A stretch of DNA of 6,002 nt from a bacterium (GTDB taxonomy: Bacteria; Vulcanimicrobiota; Xenobia; RGZZ01), in contig JAJXVI010000168.1 in the NCBI GenBank assembly GCA_021782195.1, forward strand, positions 1 through 6,002. Reading direction: 5' to 3'. The stretch's first letter is position 1. Each line of letters opens with the position of its first letter. A program made the translations under genes and the position numbers. The notes under the pieces were generated by a model. It saw only the letters and a program-made list of their open reading frames with translations. It was not told the DNA's origin and searched no databases. Positions 1-5,564 of the stretch are shown one piece after another.

Positions 1-1
1 C

Positions 2-376
2 GTGGAAGGCGATCTTCACGCAGGTACCGTGACCTGCAACGACGCGAATTTCACGTTTTCCGAAGCCACCGCACCGTGGGGCGGGGTCAAGGCAACAGGG
101 CTTGGCCGCACGCACGGCCCCGAGGGCCTGGCCGAACTCGTTGACGTCAAGTACATCTCCGAGGACTGGAGCGACCGAGACCGGAACTTCTGGTGGTACC
201 CGTATAACCGGAAGCAGGTCGCGTTCCTGCACACCTCGATGCGGGCACTTCACGCCGCGACCCTTGCCGCAAGAGGGGCCGCGTTCGTCGGCCTCACCCC
301 GTGGCTGCCCGCGTTGGCCCGCTCGGCCAGCCTCACGGCGCTGATGGGGCGATTGCCGGACATGCTCGGGCAGTGA
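2..376 (+). CDS. Aldehyde dehydrogenase, C-terminal part (5' end outside window)
   Basis: The 124 visible residues are the C-terminal end of an NAD(P)-dependent aldehyde dehydrogenase, which oxidises aldehydes to carboxylic acids. The family signature is clear: GTVTCND at residues 8-14, then PWGGVKATGLGRTHG at 25-39 (family consensus P-[FW]-GG-x-K-x-[ST]-G-x-GR-x-x-G), then GLAEL and the VKYI strand near 42-52. The catalytic Cys and Glu lie upstream of the window, so activity cannot be judged, and the GTG at position 2 is an internal valine rather than a start. After the family fold ends there is a WWYPYNRKQ stretch (64-72) and a hydrophobic, alanine/leucine-rich tail (about 79-117). That tail could associate with membrane or pack as an extra helix. 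The gene ends with TGA at 374-376. The substrate cannot be deduced. Confidence 0.9.
   Translation: MEGDLHAGTVTCNDANFTFSEATAPWGGVKATGLGRTHGPEGLAELVDVKYISEDWSDRDRNFWWYPYNRKQVAFLHTSMRALHAATLAARGAAFVGLTPWLPALARSASLTALMGRLPDMLGQ
315..333 (+). repeat. 19-bp direct repeat, copy 1
   Basis: The sequence TGGCCCGCTCGGCCAGCCT lies inside the 3' end of the aldehyde dehydrogenase gene and recurs exactly at 436-454. Each copy contains its own small inverted repeat (TGGCC, loop CGCTC, GGCCA). The two copies are in different codon phases relative to the upstream gene, so this is not a protein repeat. Confidence 0.6.
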
Positions 377-394
377 TCGAAGCGCCATTGCCTG

Positions 395-417
395 CTCGTC
401 GCGCAGGGGGCGACGAG
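395..417 (+). terminator. Possible terminator hairpin after the aldehyde dehydrogenase gene
   Basis: CTCGTCGC (395-402) pairs perfectly with GCGACGAG (410-417) around a 7-base loop, 18 bases after the aldehyde dehydrogenase stop codon. The following bases (GCTTGTCGGTTTG) hold only scattered T residues, so this is a weak intrinsic terminator at best. It could equally be a transcript-stabilising hairpin. Confidence 0.35.
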
Positions 418-435
418 GCTTGTCGGTTTGCGGTG

Positions 436-454
436 TGGCCCGCTCGGCCAGCCT
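436..454 (+). repeat. 19-bp direct repeat, copy 2
   Basis: Exact second copy of TGGCCCGCTCGGCCAGCCT, in the intergenic stretch 121 bases downstream of copy 1. It retains the internal TGGCC/GGCCA dyad. Confidence 0.6.
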
Positions 455-476
455 GTGAGGTTGGAGCGTCTTCTTC

Positions 477-494
477 CAGGAAAACGCGTTCCTG
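477..494. promoter_or_regulatory. Inverted repeat upstream of the phosphodiesterase gene
   Basis: CAGGAA (477-482) and TTCCTG (489-494) form a perfect 6-bp dyad around AACGCG. The overlapping 8-mer AACGCGTT (483-490) is itself palindromic. The element ends about 11 bases before an ATG with a good ribosome binding site and about 50 bases before the probable start of the phosphodiesterase gene. It could be an operator or an mRNA hairpin affecting translation. No matching regulator can be named. Confidence 0.3.
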
Positions 495-505
495 AGAGGG
501 AACTC

Positions 506-520
506 ATGGAATCGTCGTAG
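506..520 (+). other. Four-residue leader reading frame, in frame with the downstream gene
   Basis: ATG at 506 is preceded by AGAGGG (495-500) at ideal spacing, but the frame reads only Met-Glu-Ser-Ser and then TAG (518-520). The downstream phosphodiesterase frame is the same one: nothing but this TAG separates them. It may be a leader mini-ORF that feeds ribosomes to the TTG start about 24 bases later, a nonsense mutation close to the original start, or a sequencing error. The bases are as given; the interpretation is inference. Confidence 0.35.
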
Positions 521-535
521 ATTTGCGTTTTGGGT

Positions 536-539
536 GGAG
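536..539 (+). promoter_or_regulatory. Ribosome binding site that supports a TTG start at 545
   Basis: GGAG within GGTGGAGA (533-540) sits five bases before TTG 545. The other in-frame candidate, TTG 530, has no Shine-Dalgarno-like sequence upstream. This is why 545 is preferred as the start. Confidence 0.5.
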
Positions 540-544
540 ACCTC

Positions 545-1783
545 TTGCAAGAAGCTTCTGTCGAGAGACTGCACGCGCGTTCTGTTCTACCCTCCTATCG
601 GGGGCGTGGTATTTCGAGCATTCCAGCCACAATTGTCTCTGCATTTGGTGGCAAGTTCGAGGGTCATCCCGCGCTGGATAACGACCTTCTTCCCCTTTCT
701 TTCTTTGACGGGGTGTCGACCGTCATCTTCATTCTTGTCGACGGCCTTGGCTACGAGCGTCTCGGGCGCGCCCTGAGCGATCACCCGGGGATGCTCCTGG
801 GCAGTCTCGGGCGGGCGGGGTGTTTGAGTCGTCTCACCTCCGTGCTCCCCTCAACGACCGCGACCGCCCTTGCCACCCTGAACACGGGCCTTACGCCTCA
901 GGAACACGGTCTTGTTGGGTACAAACTGTACCTGCAGGAGGTTGACGAGATAGCGAACATGATTCGCCTGAGCCCGGTCAACCGCCACGCAACGTACTCG
1001 CGCAAGCGTCTCGACCCCCAGGCGTTTTTCGACCACGATACCCTGTATCACCGTCTTCACGATCTCGGAGTCACGTCCCGCGTGATCGTGAAGTCGCAGT
1101 ACGTGAATTCCCCACTCTCGCGCATGTTCTACCGAGGCGCGGAGATTGTAGGACATCCGGGCACCCACGACGCTTTTGTGACACTGAGAAGAATGATCGA
1201 GCAGCGTGACGGATCCCCCACCTTTCTTTTTCTGTACTGGGACCCGGTTGACAACGTTTCTCATTTTTACGGCCCTGACGTCGCCGAGGTTGACGCCGAG
1301 ATCGTGGGCTTCGACAATGCCCTGCGCGACCACGTCATCGACCGGATAAACGCGCCTGACGTGGCGCTCATCGTTTCCGCCGATCACGGCCTGGTGTACA
1401 CGCCTCCCGCCCAGCGCCTTGCTTTCAACGACGCGCCGGAGGCGCTGTCCCTGCTGGAACGTCCGCCTTCCGGAGATTCTCGCCTGCCGTATCTGCATGT
1501 TCGCCCGGAGGGGCTCGCGGGGCTCGATGACGCGCTTCAGAGACGGTTTAACGACGTTGCACTGCTGCACGACCGTGAGCGCCTGCTCGATGAAGGCTGG
1601 TTTGGCATCGGGGAGCTTCATCCCGCCGTACGCTCCCGTCTGGGCGACGCCATCGTGACGGTGCAGGGCGGCTGGAAGCTCAGCTACCGCTGGTCACCCG
1701 ACGAGATCGAGTCGGTGGGATGCCACGGTGGCCTCGACAGTGCCGAGATGTACGTGCCCCTCATCGCCGCTCGCCTTGGGTAG
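545..1783 (+). CDS. Alkaline phosphatase superfamily protein (nucleotide pyrophosphatase/phosphodiesterase-like)
   Basis: The 412-residue product (from TTG 545) belongs to the type I phosphodiesterase/nucleotide pyrophosphatase branch of the alkaline phosphatase superfamily. These are two-metal (usually zinc) hydrolases of phosphodiester or pyrophosphate bonds. All hallmark sites are visible: the metal ligand Asp66 in ILVDGLG, the nucleophile loop PSTTATA with Thr105 as likely nucleophile, GLTPQEHGLVGY at 115-126, DNVSH with Asp236 and His240, SADHG with Asp280 and His281, and CHGG with His394 near the C terminus. There is no signal peptide or membrane segment, so it is probably cytoplasmic, unlike many exported relatives. 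The length suits a catalytic domain without extra modules. TTG 530 is an alternative start adding five residues. The substrate is unknown; the neighbours do not reveal it. Family assignment is firm, specificity is not. Confidence 0.85.
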   Translation: MQEASVERLHARSVLPSYRGRGISSIPATIVSAFGGKFEGHPALDNDLLPLSFFDGVSTVIFILVDGLGYERLGRALSDHPGMLLGSLGRAGCLSRLTSVLPSTTATALATLNTGLTPQEHGLVGYKLYLQEVDEIANMIRLSPVNRHATYSRKRLDPQAFFDHDTLYHRLHDLGVTSRVIVKSQYVNSPLSRMFYRGAEIVGHPGTHDAFVTLRRMIEQRDGSPTFLFLYWDPVDNVSHFYGPDVAEVDAEIVGFDNALRDHVIDRINAPDVALIVSADHGLVYTPPAQRLAFNDAPEALSLLERPPSGDSRLPYLHVRPEGLAGLDDALQRRFNDVALLHDRERLLDEGWFGIGELHPAVRSRLGDAIVTVQGGWKLSYRWSPDEIESVGCHGGLDSAEMYVPLIAARLG

Positions 1784-1864
1784 CACGGCGCCGCCCGCGG
1801 TGCCCCGCGTCGCGCACCTCAAAGTGCACCCGCAGCAACGTAACTGCCGGACCGCCCTGTCGCG
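1784..1864. other. Convergent intergenic gap with a short hairpin
   Basis: These 81 bases separate the stop codons of the phosphodiesterase gene and yvcK, which face each other. GGCGCC (1787-1792) can pair with GGTGCC (1799-1804), with one G-T pair, directly after the phosphodiesterase stop. There is no T-tract on either strand, so I see no convincing intrinsic terminator for either gene. Rho-dependent termination or transcript overlap is possible. Confidence 0.4.
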
Positions 1865-3283
1865 TCAGACGTCGCGGCCGTCGTGCGCCTGGTTTGCGAC
1901 CAGGGGAACTTCCGCGACGCGCCGAGGGGTGCGACTTGAGATGCGCTCGCGTCGCGGACGACGCGACAGCCAGGCCATCTTGCGTCGCTGTGCGCTGTCG
2001 CCGGTGGCGAGGTGACTGATCATGATCTGCCCGACGGCCCCGGCAAGTCGTTCCGGATCGTGGCGCACGAGATCGGTCTCGTTGATGAGGCTCGCCGCGA
2101 CCGGCCGGACCCCGATGCGGCGAATCTCGTCGAGGTCAGGCTCGACCGGGTAGGCGCCCTTGGCCTCGTACTGCTCGAGGAGCTTGCTGGGAACCGCCGA
2201 GTTGACAAGCGCGACGTCGACGATGCGGCGTCCTGCGTGGCGGAAGATCGCTTTGAGGTGATCCGAAGCGGTGTAGCCGTCGGTTTCCCCGGGCTGGGTC
2301 ATGACGTTGCACACGTAGATGCGCAGCCCTTTCGTCTCGGCGAGCGCATCGACCACGCCTCGCACCAGCAGGTTGGGGAGAACGCTCGTATAGAGACTAC
2401 CGGGGCCCAGGAGGATGGCGTCCGCCTGAGCGATGGACTTGAGCACCTCGGGCATCGCCTCGCAGTCGGAGGTGAGCCAGACGCGTCGGATTTTCTTGCG
2501 GGCTGCCGTGATGCGCGATTCACCCTCGACCACGGTGCCGTCTATGAACTCCGCGCACAGGGCGGCCTGGTGCAGGGTGCCGGGTAATACGCGTCCTCGG
2601 ATGGCGAGAATCTTGCTTGAAAGCTGCACCGCCTTGTCAAAGTCGCCGGCAATCTCGGTCATGGCGGCGAGAAAGAGGTTGCCGAAACTGTGACCGCTCA
2701 GTTCCCCGCCTTCGCTGAAGCGGTACTGGAAGAGCTCGGAGAGCATCAGGTCGTCGTCGGCGAGCGCAACCAGGCAGTTGCGGATGTCGCCAGGGGGCAA
2801 CAAACCCAGTTCCTTGCGCAGTCGTCCCGACGATCCGCCGTCGTCGGAGACGGCGACCACCGCGGTGATGTTGGAGGTCTTGTGTTTCAATCCGCGCAGC
2901 AGGCTGGAGAGACCGGTCCCCCCGCCAATGGCCACGACGTCCGATCCGTTGGCCACTTCAAGACGCTCGTACATCACGTCGACAAGATGTCGAGAGCCGA
3001 ACGGTCGCACCGCTCGATAGATGGTGTTGAACCATCGCTGCAGCCCGATGAACACCAGGACGAGACCGGCGGCCATCAACAGCACGTGCGGAATCCAGAT
3101 CGGCGTGAAGTGGCGCCAGAAGTCGTTGACGGGACGCGAGACGTGGGTGTCGATCCACGTGGCCCAGCGCACCCGAATGGACAGGAAGAGCCCGAAGGCG
3201 AAAACCACGCCACCGCCGATTGAAAGCGAAAGCCATCGTTTCACGCCCATGCCCGGATACAGCCATCGCAGCAGGCTGCTCAT
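1865..3283 (-). CDS. yvcK: Membrane-anchored YvcK/CofD-like gluconeogenesis factor
   Basis: The 472-residue product is a YvcK family protein, a CofD-like fold. In Bacillus it is needed for growth on gluconeogenic carbon and for normal cell shape, and it binds UDP-GlcNAc. Conserved motifs are all present: AIGGGTGLSSLLRGLK (118-133), VSDDGGSSGRLRKE (145-158), PPGDIRNCL (163-171), GHSFGNLFL (197-205), GPGSLYTSVLPNLL (293-306) and NVMTQPGETDGY (326-337). Two hydrophobic segments (about 17-36 and 64-84) precede the domain and should anchor it with the catalytic part in the cytoplasm. Bacillus YvcK lacks them. The last 40 or so residues form an Arg-rich tail. The ATG at 3283 overlaps the rapZ stop as ATGA, which fixes the start and implies translational coupling. 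An upstream extension to 3388 would lie inside rapZ and adds no family sequence. No whiA follows. Confidence 0.93.
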   Translation of the reverse strand: MSSLLRWLYPGMGVKRWLSLSIGGGVVFAFGLFLSIRVRWATWIDTHVSRPVNDFWRHFTPIWIPHVLLMAAGLVLVFIGLQRWFNTIYRAVRPFGSRHLVDVMYERLEVANGSDVVAIGGGTGLSSLLRGLKHKTSNITAVVAVSDDGGSSGRLRKELGLLPPGDIRNCLVALADDDLMLSELFQYRFSEGGELSGHSFGNLFLAAMTEIAGDFDKAVQLSSKILAIRGRVLPGTLHQAALCAEFIDGTVVEGESRITAARKKIRRVWLTSDCEAMPEVLKSIAQADAILLGPGSLYTSVLPNLLVRGVVDALAETKGLRIYVCNVMTQPGETDGYTASDHLKAIFRHAGRRIVDVALVNSAVPSKLLEQYEAKGAYPVEPDLDEIRRIGVRPVAASLINETDLVRHDPERLAGAVGQIMISHLATGDSAQRRKMAWLSRRPRRERISSRTPRRVAEVPLVANQAHDGRDV

Positions 3284-4140
3284 CGTCGGGCGTCTCGATG
3301 CTCGAGGACGACCTTGTGATGGCGCGCCTCCAGATGCCGTCCAAGCTCGTTGGACAGGGTGACCGAGCGGTGTTTGCCGCCGGTGCAACCGATCGCGATG
3401 GTCAGGTGGCTCTTGCCTTCCAGTACGAACTCCGGAAGCAGGAAGTCAGTCATCTGGTAGAGGTAGCCCAGGAAGGCCTGGGCCTTCGGTTGCGAGAGCA
3501 CGTAGTCGCGAACCGGGGTCTCGTTTCCCGTCAGTTCCCGGAGCCCCGCCACGTAGTAGGGGTTTGCGAGAAATCGCACGTCGAACACGAGGTCGGCGTC
3601 CATGGGCAGGCCGTACTTGAATCCGAAGGAGACCACCGTCACGCTGAGGCTGCTTTCCTGGCTAGGCCTCGCCACGCGTACGATGATCTCTTCCTTGAGA
3701 CGGGCTGGCGCGAGATTCGACGTGTCGATGATGATGTCGGCCCGTTGTCTTACCCCTTCGAGCTGGCGCCTTTCCTGCTGGATGTCGTCGAGAATGCGTC
3801 CTCCCGAGTGGAGCGGATGTTTGCGGCGCGTTTCAGAGAACCGGGTGACCAGGGCCTGATCCGATGCGTCGAGAAACAGCACCTGGAAGGCCACGCCGTC
3901 GTGCCGAACCTGATCGAGCGCGGAGTCGAGTTCGCTGAAGAAATCTCGCCCACGCACGTCAATGACCAGGGCAACGTTGCGGATTTCGGAAGTCGCGCAC
4001 AGTTGCGCAAATTTTGGTAGCAGGGTAGGGGGGAGATTGTCGACGCAAAAGAAATTCAGATCCTCAAAGCAGCGACTCGCAAGGGACTTGCCTGCGCCTG
4101 AAAGACCTGTGATAATGATGAAGTTGCTGGTTGGCGCCAC
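3280..4140 (-). CDS. rapZ: RapZ/YvcJ-family nucleotide-binding RNase adapter protein
   Basis: The 286-residue product (from GTG 4140) matches RapZ/YvcJ in full; known members have about 285-295 residues. The N-terminal P-loop domain has the Walker A motif GLSGAGKS (12-19), followed by CVDNLPP (32-38), DVRGRDFF (61-68), FLDASD (89-94) and TRFSETRRKHPL (99-110). The C-terminal domain has SFGFKYGLP (171-179), the DVRFLANPYY segment (187-196), GCTGGKHRSV (251-260) and the closing VVLEHRD. In E. coli RapZ binds small RNAs, presents GlmZ to RNase E and so controls glucosamine-6-phosphate synthase; in Bacillus YvcJ hydrolyses nucleotides. Which role applies here is not known. GTG 4140 is preferred because of a strong upstream ribosome binding site and standard length. 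ATG 4173 (297 residues) is the main alternative. The four-base overlap with yvcK indicates an operon. Confidence 0.93.
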   Translation of the reverse strand: MAPTSNFIIITGLSGAGKSLASRCFEDLNFFCVDNLPPTLLPKFAQLCATSEIRNVALVIDVRGRDFFSELDSALDQVRHDGVAFQVLFLDASDQALVTRFSETRRKHPLHSGGRILDDIQQERRQLEGVRQRADIIIDTSNLAPARLKEEIIVRVARPSQESSLSVTVVSFGFKYGLPMDADLVFDVRFLANPYYVAGLRELTGNETPVRDYVLSQPKAQAFLGYLYQMTDFLLPEFVLEGKSHLTIAIGCTGGKHRSVTLSNELGRHLEARHHKVVLEHRDARR

Positions 4141-4148
4141 TCGGGCGA

Positions 4149-4157
4149 CCTCTTCCT
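4149..4157 (-). promoter_or_regulatory. Ribosome binding site that supports the GTG start of rapZ
   Basis: Read on the minus strand, AGGAAGAGG lies eight bases before GTG 4140. The alternative ATG 4173 has only an AGGAG about 19 bases upstream, which is too far. The site therefore favours GTG 4140, although it would be coding sequence if ATG 4173 is used. Confidence 0.5.
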
Positions 4158-4201
4158 GATGGAGGGTCTGCATCGGTTGTAAGTTCGAGTTGCTCCTGAC
4201 C

Positions 4202-4238
4202 CCCACAGTTCGCACGATGCGGAGCTGGCGACTGTGGG
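4202..4238 (-). promoter_or_regulatory. Stem-loop in the probable rapZ 5' leader
   Basis: CCCACAGT (4202-4209) and ACTGTGGG (4231-4238) are perfect complements that enclose 21 bases. Inside, CGCA (4211-4214) and TGCG (4218-4221) can form a second small stem. On the rapZ transcript this would be a structured leader about 60 bases before GTG 4140. No T-run follows on either strand, so it is not an intrinsic terminator. Whether it regulates rapZ is unknown. Confidence 0.4.
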
Positions 4239-4330
4239 AGCGCACCCGAGAGGCCTTGTGCCACCCCGGGGCTGCGAGCAGACCTTCTCTTTTATCGTCC
4301 GGGAGTCCTGTTGCCTCGGGTACGAAAGCA

Positions 4331-4353
4331 GTTCGGCGCGGGAACTCCCGAAC
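4331..4353. promoter_or_regulatory. Dyad upstream of the pentapeptide-repeat gene
   Basis: GTTCGG (4331-4336) and CCGAAC (4348-4353) form a perfect 6-bp inverted repeat with an 11-base spacer. A second, overlapping dyad, CGGGA-AC-TCCCG (4339-4350), lies within it. The position between divergent genes suits a regulator binding site. No specific regulator can be assigned. Confidence 0.3.
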
Positions 4354-4472
4354 GAATCAAATTTCCAGCGGGTGCGGGTACGCCGGGCTTTTCCGAATGC
4401 CCGTTCTGGTGGGGACCACGACCTGGCAATGCTTTGGACCACAATGATGTAGGCGAGGAGCCAGTAGAGAAC

Positions 4473-5564
4473 GTGCCGGATGCACAGGCGGTTGCCCTGT
4501 TGTCGAAATCGATCAAGCGATTCAACGAATGGAAATCCTGTCACCTCGAATCCGTCGACCTCGACGGCGCGGATCTGGCCGGAATGCGCCTGGTCAACGC
4601 CGACCTGTCGGACGCCACCCTCAAGGACGCAGACCTGCGCGGAGCAGACCTGCGCGGAGCCAATCTTCAGCGCGCCGTCCTGTATCGCCTGAAGGGAGAT
4701 CGAGCCTCCTTTTCCTGCTGTCGGATGGATGAAGCCTACGCCGCCGACGCTTCCTTCGAGGACGCCGACATGACACAGCTCCGCGCGAACGGCGTGAATT
4801 TTTCGCGCGCCTCCCTGCGCGGCGCACGTCTTGACCACGCGCGCCTCATCAACGCGAAACTCGACGGCGCCGACCTCTCCGGCGTCCGAATGGTCGGTGC
4901 GCTGCTGGTTGGATTCACCCTCCCTGAAGCCACCGCATCGGCCATCGACGTGCGTGAAGCGGTCATCGACAACCTGCGGCGGTCGGTGCCCGTGCCGTTG
5001 CCATCGGTCGACTTCAAGTGGATTTCGGATGATGGCCTCATGTTCACGGTCGGCCGGTGGATGCCACGCCCGGAGCTTGAGGATGATGACGTTGCCCCTT
5101 TTGTGCGCAACCTGCGCAAGTTCAATCGGGGCGATGCCGAGGTCCTCAAGGGGTTTGCGAAGCTAATCGCGCGACTTTCCCGTGTTGATCATCTTCTGGC
5201 GCCGTGCGATACGGTATGTGCCATTCCACCCAGCAAGGCCGACGAGGAGGATTCGGCGGTCCGCAAACTTTCTCGTGAGGTTGCCCAGATAAACGGAACG
5301 CGCGACGGCACGAACTGGCTGATCCGTCACAAGTCGGTGCTTCCGAGCGGATTCCTCAACTTCGGGGGGGGCGAAGGCAAGCACCTCGACAGCGTGCGCG
5401 TGGCGCATCCCGATCTTGTGGGAGGGCGCACGATTCTCTTGCTTGACGACTTCATCGACACCGGGTCGACCATGCGCGCCTGTCGCCATCTGCTGCTGGC
5501 CTCGGGAGCGAAGCGGGTGCTCTGTCTCGCTCTCGGCTTTCGTCTGCACGAGGACTCCGAATGA
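4473..5564 (+). CDS. Pentapeptide-repeat protein fused to a phosphoribosyltransferase-like domain
   Basis: From GTG 4473 the product has 363 residues. Residues 23-152 are about 26 pentapeptides in unbroken register (typical units ADLRG, ANLQR, ASLRG, AKLDG; degenerate ones LKGDR, AYAAD, LRANG), which should fold as a right-handed quadrilateral beta-helix. A linker of roughly 90 residues with an acidic patch (ELEDDD, 201-206) follows. The C-terminal part resembles type I phosphoribosyltransferases of the ComF/HPRT kind: AIPPSK (250-255), LIRHKS (283-288), then ILLLDDFIDTGSTM (321-334), which matches the PRPP-binding loop (compare EDIIDTGKT in HPRT), then GAKRVLCLAL (345-354). The acidic pair and the TGST loop are intact, so PRPP binding is plausible; the acceptor base or substrate is unknown. 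GAGGAG at 4455-4460, 12 bases upstream, supports GTG 4473; TTG 4434 or TTG 4311 are weaker starts. The stop overlaps an ATG leading towards folC. Confidence 0.8.
   Translation: MPDAQAVALLSKSIKRFNEWKSCHLESVDLDGADLAGMRLVNADLSDATLKDADLRGADLRGANLQRAVLYRLKGDRASFSCCRMDEAYAADASFEDADMTQLRANGVNFSRASLRGARLDHARLINAKLDGADLSGVRMVGALLVGFTLPEATASAIDVREAVIDNLRRSVPVPLPSVDFKWISDDGLMFTVGRWMPRPELEDDDVAPFVRNLRKFNRGDAEVLKGFAKLIARLSRVDHLLAPCDTVCAIPPSKADEEDSAVRKLSREVAQINGTRDGTNWLIRHKSVLPSGFLNFGGGEGKHLDSVRVAHPDLVGGRTILLLDDFIDTGSTMRACRHLLLASGAKRVLCLALGFRLHEDSE
4629..4658 (+). repeat. Tandem 15-bp duplication inside the pentapeptide array
   Basis: GCAGACCTGCGCGGA occurs twice in direct succession (4629-4643 and 4644-4658) and encodes two identical ADLRG units with identical codons. 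The rest of the array has diverged at DNA level, so this looks like a recent slippage duplication. Confidence 0.75.

Larger units (their letters stand above)
4141..4472. other. Divergent intergenic region between rapZ and the pentapeptide-repeat gene
   Basis: About 330 bases separate the two divergent starts, so promoters for both directions should lie here. I found no convincing -35/-10 pair on either strand. What can be seen: a perfect 8-bp inverted repeat on the rapZ side (4202-4238), an 8-base palindrome CCCCGGGG (4264-4271), and a dyad at 4331-4353 on the other side. The rightward frame stays open back to a TTG at 4311, but that stretch encodes no recognisable family sequence. No tRNA or known small RNA could be recognised. 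Confidence 0.5.

Noticed and set aside
851..1621. Long antisense open frame (256 codons) across the phosphodiesterase gene
   Set aside because: It has no recognisable domain and lies wholly opposite a gene with conserved catalytic motifs. Long antisense frames are common in GC-rich DNA.
518..1783. Genetic-code change with TAG read as sense
   Set aside because: TAG also ends the phosphodiesterase gene at the expected place (1781-1783), and every other gene uses a normal TGA stop. A standard code with a mini-ORF or mutation is simpler.
2012..3223. Plus-strand frames (191 and 177 codons) opposite yvcK
   Set aside because: They are complements of well-conserved YvcK motifs and show no family features of their own.
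3220..4020. Long plus-strand frame (266 codons) opposite rapZ
   Set aside because: RapZ is recognised along its whole length on the other strand; the plus-strand product resembles nothing and has shadow-like composition.
4174..4245. rapZ start at ATG 4245
   Set aside because: It would add 35 residues before the P-loop domain with no family similarity and would run through the leader hairpin. GTG 4140 has a strong ribosome binding site and gives the normal family length.
4202..4472. tRNA or known small RNA gene in the divergent gap
   Set aside because: No cloverleaf, no conserved tRNA boxes and no recognisable small RNA consensus were found; only short hairpins are present.
4629..4660. CRISPR-like or satellite repeat
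   Set aside because: The two adjacent 15-bp copies encode ADLRG pentapeptides in frame and have no spacers.
4056..4838. Minus-strand frame with repeat-like product opposite the pentapeptide array and into rapZ
   Set aside because: Its apparent periodicity is the mirror of the pentapeptide repeats, and it overlaps the real rapZ start in another frame.
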